64,000 bases of DNA, taken from contig CP137324.1 in the NCBI GenBank assembly GCA_033182465.1, forward strand, positions 2,582,849 through 2,646,848. Direction: 5' to 3'. The stretch comes from Sanghuangporus weigelae (lineage: Eukaryota > Basidiomycota > Agaricomycetes > Hymenochaetales > Hymenochaetaceae). Within the stretch, counting starts at the first letter, position 1, and every line of letters starts with the position of its first letter. Shown here one piece after another: positions 23,910-36,219 of the stretch. The notes beneath the pieces are model-generated. The model searched no databases and was not told the DNA's origin. It was given only the letters and a program-made list of their open reading frames with translations. Made by a program: the position numbers and the translations under genes.

Positions 23910-25676
23910 ATTATCAACAACTAATGAAAGTAAGAGGAGTCAATTTAATCCTGCTGAAACCGGGGGAAATACGAAGTGCAAGAAACTGTACTCACTGACT
24001 GATGTTCCTGGACTGAGCTGTACCCAATACTCAGAATCCGCGCTCTTGAGTGTTTTGTTCCATAATCGCAAAGCCTCATACCTGCGCAAAACTCCCAAGT
24101 CTATGGCAAAATAGAAGAGACAGAAAGAAACCCATACCATTTCTCCAACACCTCCGAACTAACACCCTTCATCGCACTCCGATCATCATGATTATATCGT
24201 ACTTGATAAAGCTTGTCACTCGGACCCAAATTCAATATCGGATACCCTTCAGGAGGGTTAGGCCTGTAAAGATCGCCTGGTTCGCCAGCGGCGTGGGTTG
24301 GAAGAACACGTACGTACGTAAGTGTGTGGAATGCCTCGGGGTGTGGCTCTTTGGGATGGAGGCGACGTAGAAGCCGTCAACGAGGAGGGTCTCGCCGCCG
24401 TGTCCATCCTGGGTGGGAGAGTAGATGGAAGAGTCGGAGGCCACATGGATCAGTTTGAGAAGAAAATTAAAGTTTATGACATATATGAGAAGGCGTAACT
24501 GCTCACAAAGTAGGTCGTATCTGTATGTGCACCCAAAACGAGAGTCGTGTATGCGGTATCACCTTTCGCAAGATCGGATGTAAAATCCCAGAAGGTGCCG
24601 TCTCAGACAGGACATCAGAATGAGCAAGACATCCAGAATGAATAGAGAACCGTACATTGTGTTGATCGGATGTTCGCTACCCTAACAGCGAACCTCTCCG
24701 TAGCCTCAGGTGTAGCTTCGACTCCCTGGGTAAAGCAAAACCCAAATGTTTCCTATCCCATTTAAGTGCCCAGCTCAGCCCCCTTCCTCTCTTACCAACG
24801 ATATCACAACGTCAACGCACAATCTTCCTGAGTAACTTCCACAGCCCTCGGTCTTCGTTCATGACATAGTCATTTGCGATGGATGGTGGATCTTGCACGA
24901 TCGTTGCTCCCCAAAGCACCTTCCTAATAGGCGTGAGTTCAGATCCAACTAAATTGTACGGCATCCATAATCACTTACTCAAATGGCTGGATAAGCGGCT
25001 CCTTGGGAGGCAGTAGCGCGACAGACTCAGGAGAGTGCCATTCATTCCAGCCAGTTCCATGGGTAAATGGATACATGTGGTTTTAACGAAGCAGGCCCTG
25101 TGTGCCATCAGCGGCGAATGAACAAATAGGTCCCAAATTCATTCTTACAAGTTACTCTCAAGCCTTCTTCGGTAGCCTCGACATTCGCAGGTTGCACTTC
25201 TGGAGGAATCTGCACAAACGAGGTGTTCATCAGTTCCGATACAATTAGATAAGTCAATTTGAAGAGAGAACATACGTCAAACTTATCCACAAGCCATTGC
25301 TTCGTAATTTGATGGAAGCATTCCGGACATTGACAATGGTCTCTCAGCCAAAAGTTGAGGCTACATTCAATCACATCCTCGACCCAGACATTAGTCTTGC
25401 TGACTAAATGGCCTATCTTGAAAACTGAAGAACGCACTATCTTTACCAAGTTAACAGATCCCACCCGACGTGCACCTTCTTCTCATCCATCTTCACAAGC
25501 GGTAGGTGCTTGTCCGAAGAGCTCGCTGATTCTGGGGTGACATTCGTCTTAGCCTTTGGTGCATCGGATTGTGCGGTCGAAGCGGATGACGCTGGATCTG
25601 GTGTTGGATTTTGCGACGTCGCCGTCGCTGTCGATAAGTATCTCAAGTTCCGCATACATTTCGATCTTGTATGCAA
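23910..25676 (-). pseudogene. Trimethyllysine/gamma-butyrobetaine dioxygenase-like, C-terminus lost
   Basis: An Fe(II)/2-oxoglutarate dioxygenase of the carnitine pathway. The N-terminal zinc-type domain is visible as NFWLRDHCQCPECFHQITKQ (about 25310-25365). The TauD-type core follows: LGAHTDTTYF (HxD metal ligands, about 24505-24535), DPCGLRLFHLLSHP, GGETLLVDGFYVA, PTHAAGEPGDLYRPNPPEGY, YQVRYNHDDRSAM and SADSEYWVQLSPGT. Frame changes occur between LLSHP and GGETLL and again near 24325. The final part, expected to hold the distal histidine and the VFDNHRVLHGR-like motif, is missing because inverted-repeat arm 1 begins at 23909. The start at 25676 (with a mitochondrial-like, Ser/Arg/Thr-rich leader) is plausible. 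TMLH and BBOX cannot be separated here. Confidence 0.75.
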
Positions 25677-26139
25677 TAAACTTGTTAGTATGTACGACTG
25701 TGTTAACGCGGGAGCAGCCCTGCTCTAGAGAAACCAAGGCGTTCAGTAAACACGCGAGAAAGAGCGGTCGTGAGCAATCGGAAGAGTCTGTGCACCTTCG
25801 ATTCTGGTGTTTGTGCTCGAACAGTATTCCTACATAACGAATATCTCACTCCTTGTCGAGCAGCCAGCATCATTCCAGTGACGACGCTGCAAGATGATAA
25901 GAGGTAGAAGGGGGAACACCGAGACACGGAACAAAACAACTCGAAGCTCACAGCACGAATAGCCCACGTGAGAGTGAGGAACGTAATGACCGGCCCTGAG
26001 CTAAGGTACCAAGCGCATTTGATCGAGTCCGTTCGGCTTCGAAAACGCTTTCCGTTCAATACGACACAAGCATAGACCATGCGAAGAGGACATGGGTCAA
26101 CCAAGGTATGCAGCCATATCATTTCTTGTCGAATGCAGC
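25677..26139. promoter_or_regulatory. Divergent intergenic region
   Basis: It separates the minus-strand dioxygenase gene from the plus-strand Dpb11-like gene, so it should hold two promoters. N-terminal coding of the Dpb11-like gene may extend into it. I see no distinct motif. Confidence 0.35.
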
Positions 26140-29100
26140 TCATATCTTAAAAGGTGCCAGGCGTGAAACTACGACCAGCCGCGCCAACCAAGTCACGCAA
26201 GCCGGGCGAGCCATCCACGCAGTTAACCCGACTACATTCATCAATTCAAGACGATGTTGACTCGACGGAGATTCTGTGAAGCTGTTGGAAACTACTCGTC
26301 GGAGTGGTCATCTGCGGATCTGGCCTTAGCGACAAGGTAATGACCATGTGGAATATCCGTAATGTGGCTAATGACTTGGCCGGTTTGCAGGTCAATTTGT
26401 ACCAGCAAGCAGTACAGCTGGGAGCTCAGACATCGTCAGACCTAACAGATCAAGTCACACATCTCATCTGCGAAAGCCCTGGCACTCCAAAATACAAGGT
26501 GAGTATGTAACCAACTCATACTTGTCTCAGAGTTTATTTTCGCCAGTATTGTGTGGAGCACGGGATTCCGATATTACAACCATCTTGGATATCTGACATA
26601 TACGAAAATGGACCAACGGAGAAAATATCAATGTAGAGAAGGTATGCCGTTAAAATTAAGTTTCCTGTTTCTTATTTGCTCATGACCTACTCATGGAAAG
26701 ATTGCAGTTATGCATCGATTTCCGACCTTTAAGTCCATGAAGTTATGTATAACAGCAGTCAACGATGTTGAAAGGAGAAAACAAATCCAGAAGCAGCCCG
26801 AAAAGAATGGAGTAACATTTATTGAGACGTTCAGCAAAGGCATAGAACTCACACATCTTCTATGCGGTCCGGATAGAGGAGAAAATATGGACCAGATGGG
26901 TCTCACGCCGAAAATGCAATATGTTGTAAAATACAATGATACTCGGGCCAAAAAGGTGCATCTTGTTTGGGAAGACTGGTTTTGGGATTGCTTGGAGTTC
27001 AAAGGTGCGTGTCATCATCAAGGAATTTTTCTAAGCTCACTTTTCAATAGGTATCCTTGATGAGAGGAGTTATCTTGCAACCGGACTCGTCCTCCTCGTA
27101 GAATAAGACGGGAACGTAAGTTCTCGTTTTCCTTTTCTGTCCTCGACCTTGACCATGTTCTTCAGGTAGCTTCTCCTCTTGTCTTACCGATAACTTCAAC
27201 AGCCGAACAAAGTAAACAACGGGCTCCAACTCCCTCTTCTCAATTCGATACCAACGCGGATGCGGAAGAGACTGTCAACGTCAAATGCATGCCTGAAGCG
27301 GCCGCTCTTCTCTGGGAAAGTGCGCTAAAGAAGAGGGGTCTTGAAATCAAAGGCGGAAAGTTGTTACGGAGTCCCAGTAAATCAAGTTTTCTCTCAAGAG
27401 AAGGCTCTCAGATACCACCTTCTACCTCATCCCACAATCATGATGAATTTGCGACCTCATCGAGGACGAAGAGCTCTCTGAACGCGGCTTTCAAACGAAC
27501 CAAGTCATTCACAGCGAAGACAGCAGAACCTGACGCTACAAAATCTGCCTTTTAACGCGTGCTGTCGACTCCCGTGGCGATTACAGAAAACCGGCATGCT
27601 TCTGCAACAATTCCAGGCTCACCTGCTCTGCAGGACCATAATCAAATCCCAGAAGGAGAACGGGTTCTATTTGCTGGACTCAGATTTCGAGCTTTAGGAG
27701 AAGCAAGTGGACCGAAACTGACGGAAGCACTTGAGCTTTGGGGCGGTGCTGTGATTGTTGATGCCGATACTGAGGTCGACTTCATAGTTGTTTGCCTCGT
27801 GAGGTAGGTCTTCCACAGCATCGTTCTCGCTCGTACTGTCTGACAGAATACATAGCGGAAACACATTCTTTCGTAATGAGCCGAGTCAAACAGAGCGCCA
27901 GAAATTTCGAACAGAATACTGGATCGAACAGTGCATGTTTGAGGAAAGGATATGTGCTGGGGACGAGCACCCTGCGTTTGTTCCTCTCCGGATCTCTACG
28001 CCACTTCCAGGTGCGTTACTATGTCGGTTTATAGAATTCAGCTGATCGTCTTTGAAGGCGCCGATAAACTCATGGTTCACATATCTGGCTTGATACCATC
28101 AGAGAAGATGTCTTCTGTCCGGCTTCTCAAGCAATCGGTTCGTGTTGATATCATTTATAACTCTTCCCCGTTTGTAAATGTCTCAAATTGAACAGGTGAA
28201 ACTGTTATGGACCAGCTCTCGCGGCGAAATACGCACCTCATCTGTCCTTGCGGCACCGGTCCGAAGTTCATGAAAGCGCTAGAATGGGAAATTCCTGTTC
28301 TGAGCCTGCAATGGCTATTTGACACTGTGAAGTCCAGCAAAATACATGATGTCGACAACTATCTAGTTACAGCTGATGGTTCTTCTTCTGCTCCTGCAAA
28401 GAGCACTCCCGAGGGTGGGATGATGGCGGACATAACAAATAGCGATTTTGTCCAGGGCTCCTCAAAGAGCAAGGGCTTTGCCAAAAGCTCAAAAAAATCG
28501 CAGTCCTCGAACTCGTCATCTCTCGATGTTGCCCAACAAGTCTCTTTGGACGATTGGACAGCTAACGCGCTTCTTACGGAACCTGCTCCAGCGAACCCGC
28601 CGACTTCGTCTCCACCTGACACAGTTTCGACGACTACTTCCCCGTTCCGCAGGCATACTACTTTGGGAGAAAGCATGCTATCAAAGAGGCCCTCGATTTC
28701 TCCCTTGACCTCACCGAGTAAATCAAAGAGCATGGTAATAGAGCGCGTCTCGTCAAGCGCGACTCCTTCCCCAATGTGAATGCCCTCCAAAAACACTCGG
28801 GTCGAGCAACAGGAAGGATCAGCAACAGCAGCAGCGGGACGGATTATGTCGCCATCACCAGCTCTGGCGACTGCGAGCACGAGCACGCTCACCGGCGAGA
28901 GTGCTAGCGTGCTCAAAGACACCATCGCCTCGCTCTTGGGCAAACGGCCCTCTTCAGAGGACAATCGCAATAGCGACTGCAACAGCAATGACAACAACCC
29001 GGAGGGTGAAAATCAGGATAAGGCGCCTGCAGCGGCGCAGCAGCAGCAACAACAGGGTCTGACTACACGAGCGTCGAAACACTCGAAACCACCTCCGCGT

Positions 29101-29568
29101 ACGAAATCGCGGCAGGATCCTGTAGACGGTGGGTCCGGCGGCTGCTCGGCATGCTCGTTCTCCCACACGACGAGCTTGGAGGTCCTCGGGCGGACGTCGT
29201 CAATGCTTTCAGGCGCTGGTGGTGGTGGGTCCGCCTATCTATTCGACTTCACGCTGAGTTCCGGCAGCAACGCCGAGTCGTCGCCCACGGAGCTGTTCAA
29301 CCACCACAACTCGAGTGACGCGGCAGCGGAGGAGAGTATACGCGTGGCGTACGAAGACCCGAGCCAGAGGGCTGAGGAGCGGAGATTGTTAAGTCTTATT
29401 TCTGGGAATGGGGATGCTGATGTGAACACGATGGATGCGGATGTAGGTGAGAGTGGTGTGATTAAGGAAGAGTCGCAGGTTCCGCACACGGAAGGGAAGA
29501 AACCGCAGCCTAAGCCAAGGAGGAGGGGAAGGAACCTCGTGAGGAGGGTCAAAGACGAATACTATTGA
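26140..29568 (+). pseudogene. Dpb11/Rad4/TopBP1-like four-BRCT protein, disrupted
   Basis: A nuclear scaffold that links CDK-phosphorylated replication factors and activates the ATR checkpoint kinase. BRCT1: VVICGSGLSDK, intron, LYQQAVQLGAQTSSDLTDQV, THLICESPGTPKYK, intron, CVEHGIPILQPSWI. BRCT2: HRFPTFKSMKLCITAVNDVE to VWEDWFWDCLEFK. BRCT3: VLFAGLRFRALGEASGPKL and YWIEQCMFEERICAGDEHPA. BRCT4: MVHISGLIPSEK, RNTHLICPCGTGPKFMKALE and IPVLSLQWLFDTV. A long Ser/Pro/Gln-rich tail ends in a basic cluster (KPRRRGRNLVRRVKDEYY). Lesions: TGA near 26277 (after STEIL), a lost base around 26605-26635 that shifts frame after DIYEN, a TAA near 27554, and TGA at 28777-28779 between two halves of the same frame. 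The domain order is clear. Confidence 0.8.
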
Positions 29569-29820
29569 TGAGTTGTAGATTTCCCTAATCTAGCTTGGAT
29601 ATAATTGTATCTTCTCTACAAATTATTGTTTGAACGCAGCTCATGTTGGATACACATAGCACAAATTATGTATGGTTTTAAATATTTTAAATACTACATT
29701 CAATTACTGAATAAAATAAAATGGAGATACAAATACAGAAGCAAACTGAATCGTTGTGAAATGAAACACGAAGCACTAAGCTACTTTTCGGGAAAGGCAC
29801 CTCTCTCCACCTCGAAGAAA

Positions 29821-32800
29821 TCACTTCTCATGATGGTGCAACTTGTCCTTAACCTTCTCGACGATATGTTTGACAAGACCTTCCTTTTTTCCATGTCCAT
29901 TTCCATTCCCGTTCCCATTCCCATTCCCGTTCCCATTGTCATTGCCGCCACTTCCATCTCCGTTCCCGTTCTTGCCATTCCTCATCCGTTCAACCGTGCT
30001 CGACCTCAGTACTCCGCCTTCATGCTTCTCCTGAAGACCTTCCGAGCCGCGGTAACGCGAATTGTCTCCTCCCGCCGTGATAACTCCAGCAGCAGTGTTC
30101 GCTGTCTTCCACTCAGATTTCGAATGAACCTTCTTCGAGTCGGAATTGTTATCGTCAGTCGCGGAAGGCTTGCCAGATCCGTCAATATCGACAGCCTTGA
30201 GGGGCGCGACGTTCATCGAGCTCACATTCGCAGAGGGGAGCGGGAAGTCACTGTCTGCGCCCGATTTAGGGGAATTGTAAGGTCCGGCTGCGCCATGTGC
30301 GATTGGATCTGGACGGTGTTGTGGCAGGTTCGAAGCGGCTTTAATAGATGGATGAGCTTGCCGTTGTTGTGAGAGTTCGTCTGAGTCTGTGCCGGTGCCG
30401 GCTTGATGAGCTGTGGTGGTGGTGAGTTCATCGGATGGCTGGGGTTTCTTAGCATCTCTGAGCGAATTTGCAGCATGTCCTGTTCCAGCTCCGAGAGCAG
30501 TACCAGCCGCGGCGCTGGCTGCTAATCCCTTACTCTCAACCTGCGTCTTCGCATCCTTGCGCACGTTCTCGTTCAACTGTGGCTGCGTCACTTCCTTCGC
30601 TCCCTTCGCACGCTTTGCATGTTTATTGCCACTAGCAGCTGCAACATCGTTCTCGTGCTTCTTCACCTCCTTCTCCCGGTTCACAGCTTGATGCTGCTTC
30701 TGCGCCTCCTTCGCGTCATGCTTGTCTTCCTTCTTCGCCGCGCTTTCCTTGTCAGAGGAAGGAGCAGTAACGGAGGTGATGGTATCCTTTCGGTGCTTCT
30801 TCACATCCTTCTCGCGCTTCTCGGCCTCCTTCTTCCTCTTCTCCTCATGTTGATTTGTCTCATCCTCTTTGTCGGAGGTGAGTCCACTGCCGATGGCACC
30901 CACTCCAGCACCCGTGGCTGCAGTAGCAGCGATCCCTTTCTTGTCCGTTGACTTCGTGTCTTTGTCCCCACCCGCATCCAGCAACTGGTCAGTGCTTGAC
31001 TTGGACTGAGATTCAGGCTCAGTCTGAGGCTGAGACTGGGAATGGGAAGCCGGCGGCGAACCCTCTATCGCGCTGCTGCTAGAATCATCCTCTCCATTCT
31101 AACGCGAATAATGCAACGCAGTGCCGCCCAAAACGCCTGCACCTGCTCCAAGCGCAGCGGCTCAGAATCCTTTCTTAGACTTCGATTCTTGAGGGGTGGT
31201 CGAGTCTTTTTCTTCAGCTTCAGGTGTAGTCTGCCCTCGCGACGGCTCAGATCCAGACGACTTATAAGAGCCTGACCAGCCCTCGCGCCAACAGCGCCTC
31301 TCTCGACTCCTGGCTTATTGACCTCGGAGTCGCCTGTAACATCGGATTGTCTTCAGGGGGCCTTCTGAGTAACTTCGGGCCCAGACGTGTCCGTGCTTGG
31401 TGCAGTTGGCTTGGAAGCTGGTTGAGCCTGAGAGTCCGTAGGCGCACCAAAATTTGAAGGCGTTTCCCTTGAAAGCGCCGTTGGAGAAGAAGTTGAAGTA
31501 GAGGAATCGACATATGGGTCTTGACCGGATGTACGCAAGTGCATGTACGCTGCACCGCCCAGAATTCCTGCTTCCGCTCCGATGGCGGCATCTTCAGCAC
31601 GTTTCTTTGTCTTCGCGTCACTCCTCGAAACATCCTGGTCTGCGTCCTCTTGCGTATCTCGGGTCGTATGAGACTGCGTTTCCGATTTGACAGGAGACTC
31701 CTTCACTGTCGGGCTCGTCTCATCTTTCGTCTCTGCGTAACCTGCAGGCACAACAGCGAAGTCTCCTAGAGATATCCAATGGATTAATAACTGAACGTGA
31801 ACACGAAACTTCCACATAACCTTTTGCTTGTCGTTCTTCCGCGAATGCTGATATGCAGCACCTCCCAGTACTCCGGCGCCCGCTCCAAAAAAGCCCCTTC
31901 AACACCCTTTTTTGTTCTAGAGTCACTGAGCGAATCGGAGTAGCCCTGATCGGTGAATTTCTGAGCGTCTGCAGTAGGAGAAGCCTTTCCGTCACGAACT
32001 GACGATGTAGGTGGAATCTCGTCATCATCCTCGGGGACATCGGGTGTGTAGTCCAGGTGATGACGTGTGCGGGTGCGTATGGGACGAAAGCAGGCTGGTC
32101 CTCTGCCAGCTAACCGCCTGGAGCACCAGCAACAGTAGGGTCAGTTCCACGAGCCTTGGCGGAAAGGATATCTTCCAACTTGTCGCCCGAAACTTGGGGC
32201 TGGGCAGTGCCGGTGGGCGAGACTTGGTCAGCAGTATCCTTTGATGAATGCGAATGCGCATACGTCGCGCCTCCGACCGTGCTGATCCCAGCTCCAAGCG
32301 CAGCTGCCTGGATCGCTTTCTTCTTATCCTCGCTATTCGTGTCAGTCCCGCCAGCCCGATGAGGATGCAAAGCCTTCTCAGTATCGCTCCTTCCTCGTTC
32401 ATCCCAAACTGACGTTGAAGCTGAAGGCGCCTGCTCAGATGGACGGCTAGGACCCTTAGCGCTAGCGGTTGGCCTTGCAGCATCCTCGGAAGAGGTGTCC
32501 GTGATAACAGGAGCAGGTGCGTACGTTGCGAACACAGGATGCCCCTTCGCACTCTGCTCCTGAAAGCGCTTTCGGACAAAGCAGTTGACGAGTCCTTGTA
32601 AGTTGGGTTGACATTGCTAGACGGCTGAGCCGGCGAACGTGAAGACCCGTACGCTCTACCACCGAGTGTGCCTACACCCGCTCCGAGCGCAGCAGTTTCG
32701 GTAGCTCTCTTCCTCAGGTCCGAGGACTGGGATTGAGACTGTCTGGTAGAAACCTCTTGCACATCGTCGTCTTTTTTCTGCTCTTTTGAAGCGGGAACAG

Positions 32801-33433
32801 TAGTAAATGCTGCAACCGCGTACTTGTTCGAACTGGGCTCGGACTCTGACTTTGACGCGTGAGACCTGCTGGATGACGGGTCTGGCAATTAGATTTCAAT
32901 AAGCAACGGTAAATGTGAGCGTCGGTTCCATTTACTTACTGAAATCAGATACGATACCCCCCAAAGCCAGGTCCTTCGGATCCAATTCGAATGGAGTTTG
33001 TTGACCCACTCGGCCTGCCTGAAGCTTCTTCTGAGCCTCTTCGGGTTTCGTGGTCCCGAAAGCTATAAATATGCGCGACACAAATTAAAACCGGACTCTG
33101 GTAGCATTATTGAAAGCACGTATGGAAGTCATAACCAAATGCACCAGCGACTGTGCCAGGCAGGTACTGAGAGGCTACGTCGACTGCATAGCACCAGTCT
33201 TCGCGGGCAGCATCGACGAGTATGGACCCGTTGTTCGCAGCAGTAGAGTCCGTAGCGGACGTGTCAGCCTTGTTGTTGAGATGGTCAAGTGTAACGCGTG
33301 GGTCGCACAGGAAAGTGCTGGGCCTGGGAATGTCAGCGAGCTCGGAAGTAGAAGAGCGGGAGTGAGGCGGGGAGGACAACTTGCTACCGCCCGGGGTAGT
33401 TGTTGATGAATAGAGGAGTGGGAGGAAGCGCAT
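29821..33433 (-). pseudogene. Glycine-zipper repeat protein, copy with C-terminus
   Basis: Mirror copy of the gene at 21316-23909, continuing past the inner arm end at 30840 into unique DNA. The last frame (30984-29821, 387 codons) adds a highly charged Lys/Glu/Asp region, a further module (AASAAAGTALGAGTGHAANS), a Gly/Asn repeat (GNGNGNGN, 29890-29950) and a basic amphipathic end (LVKHIVEKVKDKLHHHEK). The same stops and frame changes as in arm 1 interrupt the upstream parts. It lies tail to tail with the Dpb11-like gene and head to head with TIM54, which looks like the ancestral arrangement. Role unknown; the zipper modules suggest membrane association. Confidence 0.6.
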
Positions 33434-33670
33434 CTGAGTTGAGTGTCCGTTTGGCGTTGCGCTGTTGGAGGGGAGGGATTATTGAAGCCGTAATGAACTT
33501 GGCGAGGTTACATAGTAGCGGAGGAGGTAACGTCGTGTCGGTGGAGCGCCCCTCTTTGTCGCAGTCTGAGATGAGACACGGACCCGGATACATTCAGACA
33601 ATTATCCTAATTGTAATATTGTCGAATTACACTCGAGAATAATTGTCGTCGAAAAGTGATTGTAATATTA

Positions 33671-33919
33671 CAGCATAGCCGTTTGCATTAGTAATGGCAC
33701 TGCTTTTGAATGAAGAAGAGACAATTTATAACACGTGATGAGCGGACTTAGTGTTGGATTTGAGGGTCGACAGCTTCACAAAATCATCAGTTGCGACTTT
33801 TACATGTGTTACTCATAGAAGGAGAAAAGCACAATTTTTCTCAATGGTGATACCTAAAGCAGATATCCTTGGGGTGACTTCCTGCCCACTACTACCTCAA
33901 GATTAGAAGACATTCAATT
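33671..33919. mobile_element. Truncated type-A MITE, arm 2
   Basis: Mirror of the piece at 20830-21078, with one terminal repeat (gcattagtaatggcact near 33690). Confidence 0.7.
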
Positions 33920-33940
33920 ATAGATTCTCACAAACAAATA

Positions 33941-34087
33941 CTGTCCCCATCTGTACAGGTGCAACTGTAACGGTAACACCGGTTGCCTGGTGTAACGTGT
34001 AACACGGATGGTTGCTTCGAATCCCAACTCTTATAGTGTTACCGTTGTTATGGTTGCACCCGTACGTACACGTACAGATGGGTACAG
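33941..34087. mobile_element. 147-bp MITE (type B), arm 2
   Basis: Mirror of 20662-20808, flanked by TA, directly upstream of the TIM54 start codon at 34111. Confidence 0.7.
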
Positions 34088-34110
34088 TACTCTCTGTTGT
34101 GCTGTTGTTC

Positions 34111-36154
34111 ATGAGCACCTCGGGCGACAAGCCACCGCCGCCCGCCTCGCAGGGCTCAAGCTCCAGTGGAGTGCGGCCCACTCTGCGCTACTCTGGTCTT
34201 CCGGTCTGGCTTGCTAAACGCCCCAAACTTCCATCTCAGAATTGGTTGATTTTCATCCGCGTCACCTCTTCACTCATCGGGCTGTACACGTATGATCGCA
34301 AGAAATGCAAAGACATTCACGAAAAGTACATCAGACGGGTCTCACACCTAGCTCAGGAGCCTTTGGATAGCATGGAGCTACCTCGTAAGGTGACTGTGTA
34401 TGCCTGTAAATGGCTGGGTGACAAAGACGTTAATCGCAGCCTAAAATACTTTTGGAAGTATGTCAAGGTTCGTACATTTGATATATTTCTTCCATGCTCA
34501 TTTGTCTGAACTTTCGTGTCAGCCTGTCTTGGTTGCTGCAGCTATAGACTATGACCTGGTGAATGGTCGCCGTCATGGAGATCTTGCCCGACAAATATCT
34601 GAGAAGATCAAAGCGAAACGCAGAATTGATGAAGGATTGGAGGCTCCCACTTCATCACCTGTTCCTACGCCGACAAATTACTCAAAAGAGGAGCTCGCTG
34701 TACGTGAGCTACAGGGTGGTTCGATCATCATTGGGAGAATGACCTTCAAGGAATACATGGAGGGATTGAAACGAGGTTGGACAGAAAGTCCAGAGCGAAT
34801 AGATCGGGAGGAAAGGCTCGCTCGCGAGTTAGAAGGATATGGACGCTTCGATGATCCTGAGCCAGAAAACTCCGTATCAGATCTCTCTGGCGAACCCATT
34901 GCGACAAAATCACGTCTCATTTCTGCAGAGAATGCACGGGCATTTTCTCCGTACAAGCTTACTTCTTAGTCCACTTCTCCCTCGGTGTCTTCTACATCGG
35001 TCATTCCACCTCCTGATACCATCCCTCCTCAGCCACTGCTCTTGCTGGTCCCTTTTACCAACCGTATTGGCTGCAGATTCCCATGATGATCGTTGATTTC
35101 TTCAATCAATGAGCTAAAGTCAAAGCTGGTGCCGAAGCTGCCTATAGGCTAATAATGGCTCACACACGGCCAATATGTGGCCCTCCACCCAGTCCTACAT
35201 GCGCGCCCCTCTTCTCTCCAGACGAGCGATCACCTGAGAATGATCTAGATTTCGATCGCCTGGGAGAATCGTACTATCAGAAATCATTCCTTTCGTTCCG
35301 CGATAATTTCTTACAGCTAATTGCGTTAGTAATGGCACTCCCATTGTCTCCCAAGTGTTTTTGAGTGACTCGGAAGTAGAGACAAATTATAACACGTGAT
35401 GAGTGGACTTAATGAAAATTTTGGTTGGATTTGAGGGTCAACAGCATTATAAAATCATCAGTTACGACTCTTTTTCACTGAAACTTGGTTTACATGTGTT
35501 ACTCATAGAAATGGAAAAGCACAATTTTTCTCAATTGCGATATCTGATGTAGATCTCCTTGGGGTGACTTCTTGCCCACTACTACCTCAACATCAGAAGA
35601 CATTCAATTATATTCTACAAACCAATTCTTTTCTTTCAAATTTTGACGGGCAGTAGACGGTCAATAATTAATTTAGAAATTTGTTCTGAGCAATTTGGTT
35701 GAGAATTGAGCTCAGGACAAAATGGGTAGTACCAGAGGAAAGGTGGAAGGCATGCCAGATGTGGAGTTGTAACGGCGAAGTCCATTTTCCCATCTGCTTT
35801 TGAAACAAGTTCTCTTCATTCAAAAAAAGTCCAGAGTGCCATTACTAACGCAAACAGCTGTAAAGGCATGCGAAGATTATTACTACATAACTTTGCCCGG
35901 ACAGACTCGCGGCTGCACGTACTCTAGCGCACGGCGAAAGGGAGCCAACGAAAGACGAAATGAACCACCCACCTCCGACTGAAGTTGAGCTCCGACAGGA
36001 ACGTTTGACGAAAGAGATGCGATGGAGGAATAACGAAGAGGGTTGGTAAATTATTCGACCGGATAAAGACGTCCCATGGGACGAACGATTTAGAGGTTCA
36101 CTCTCCATTTTTACGGATCCCCCTGAAGAGCCTACTAATGAAAATTCGCAATGA
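34111..36154 (+). pseudogene. TIM54 with stop codons and a MITE in an exon
   Basis: Full-length locus of the TIM22-complex subunit TIM54. Exon 1 is 34111-34467, the intron 34468-34522, and exon 2 opens PVLVAAAIDYDLVNGRRHGD. The membrane segment is near residues 40-56 (WLIFIRVTSSLIGLY). TAG at 34967-34969, a one-base frame change near 35082 and TGA at about 35106-35108 (after FFNQ; Arg expected, CGA to TGA) break it. Conserved text continues: AEAAYRLI, LGESYYQKSFLSFRDNFL, then a 547-bp MITE, then KACEDYYYITLPGQTR, LRQERLTKEMRWRNNEEGW, DKDVPWDERFRGSL and PPEEPTNEN to a TGA at about 36152. TAA near 36046 (after NNEEGW) is a further stop. It is divergent from the glycine-zipper gene and tail to tail with HFM1. 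Confidence 0.85.
35314..35860. mobile_element. 547-bp type-A MITE inserted in a TIM54 exon
   Basis: Inverted ends (CAGCTAATTGCGTTAGTAAT at left; reverse complement of CAGCTGTTTGCGTTAGTAAT at right), both reading on to GGCACTC, with TA at 35312-35313 and 35861-35862. Removing the element and one TA joins TTC TTA AAG GCA TGC, which reads FLKAC and restores the TIM54 frame, so the pre-insertion sequence is certain. Confidence 0.9.
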
Positions 36155-36219
36155 TATCGAATCTCGCATTAATTGTCTTTCAAATTTGTATCTAAAGCAG
36201 CATCCGTTTGATTTGTGTC

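Larger units (their letters stand above)
30840..35229 (-). repeat. Inverted-repeat arm 2 (4.39 kb)
   Basis: Reverse complement of 19520-23909 with no indels and, as far as I could compare, six base differences. Genes run through both of its ends (glycine-zipper gene at the inner end, TIM54 at the outer end), so this is the original locus and arm 1 the copy. Confidence 0.93.

Noticed and set aside
29605-30951. Plus-strand frames up to 255 codons
   Set aside because: They are antisense to the glycine-zipper gene, whose charged, repetitive codons leave few stops on the other strand.
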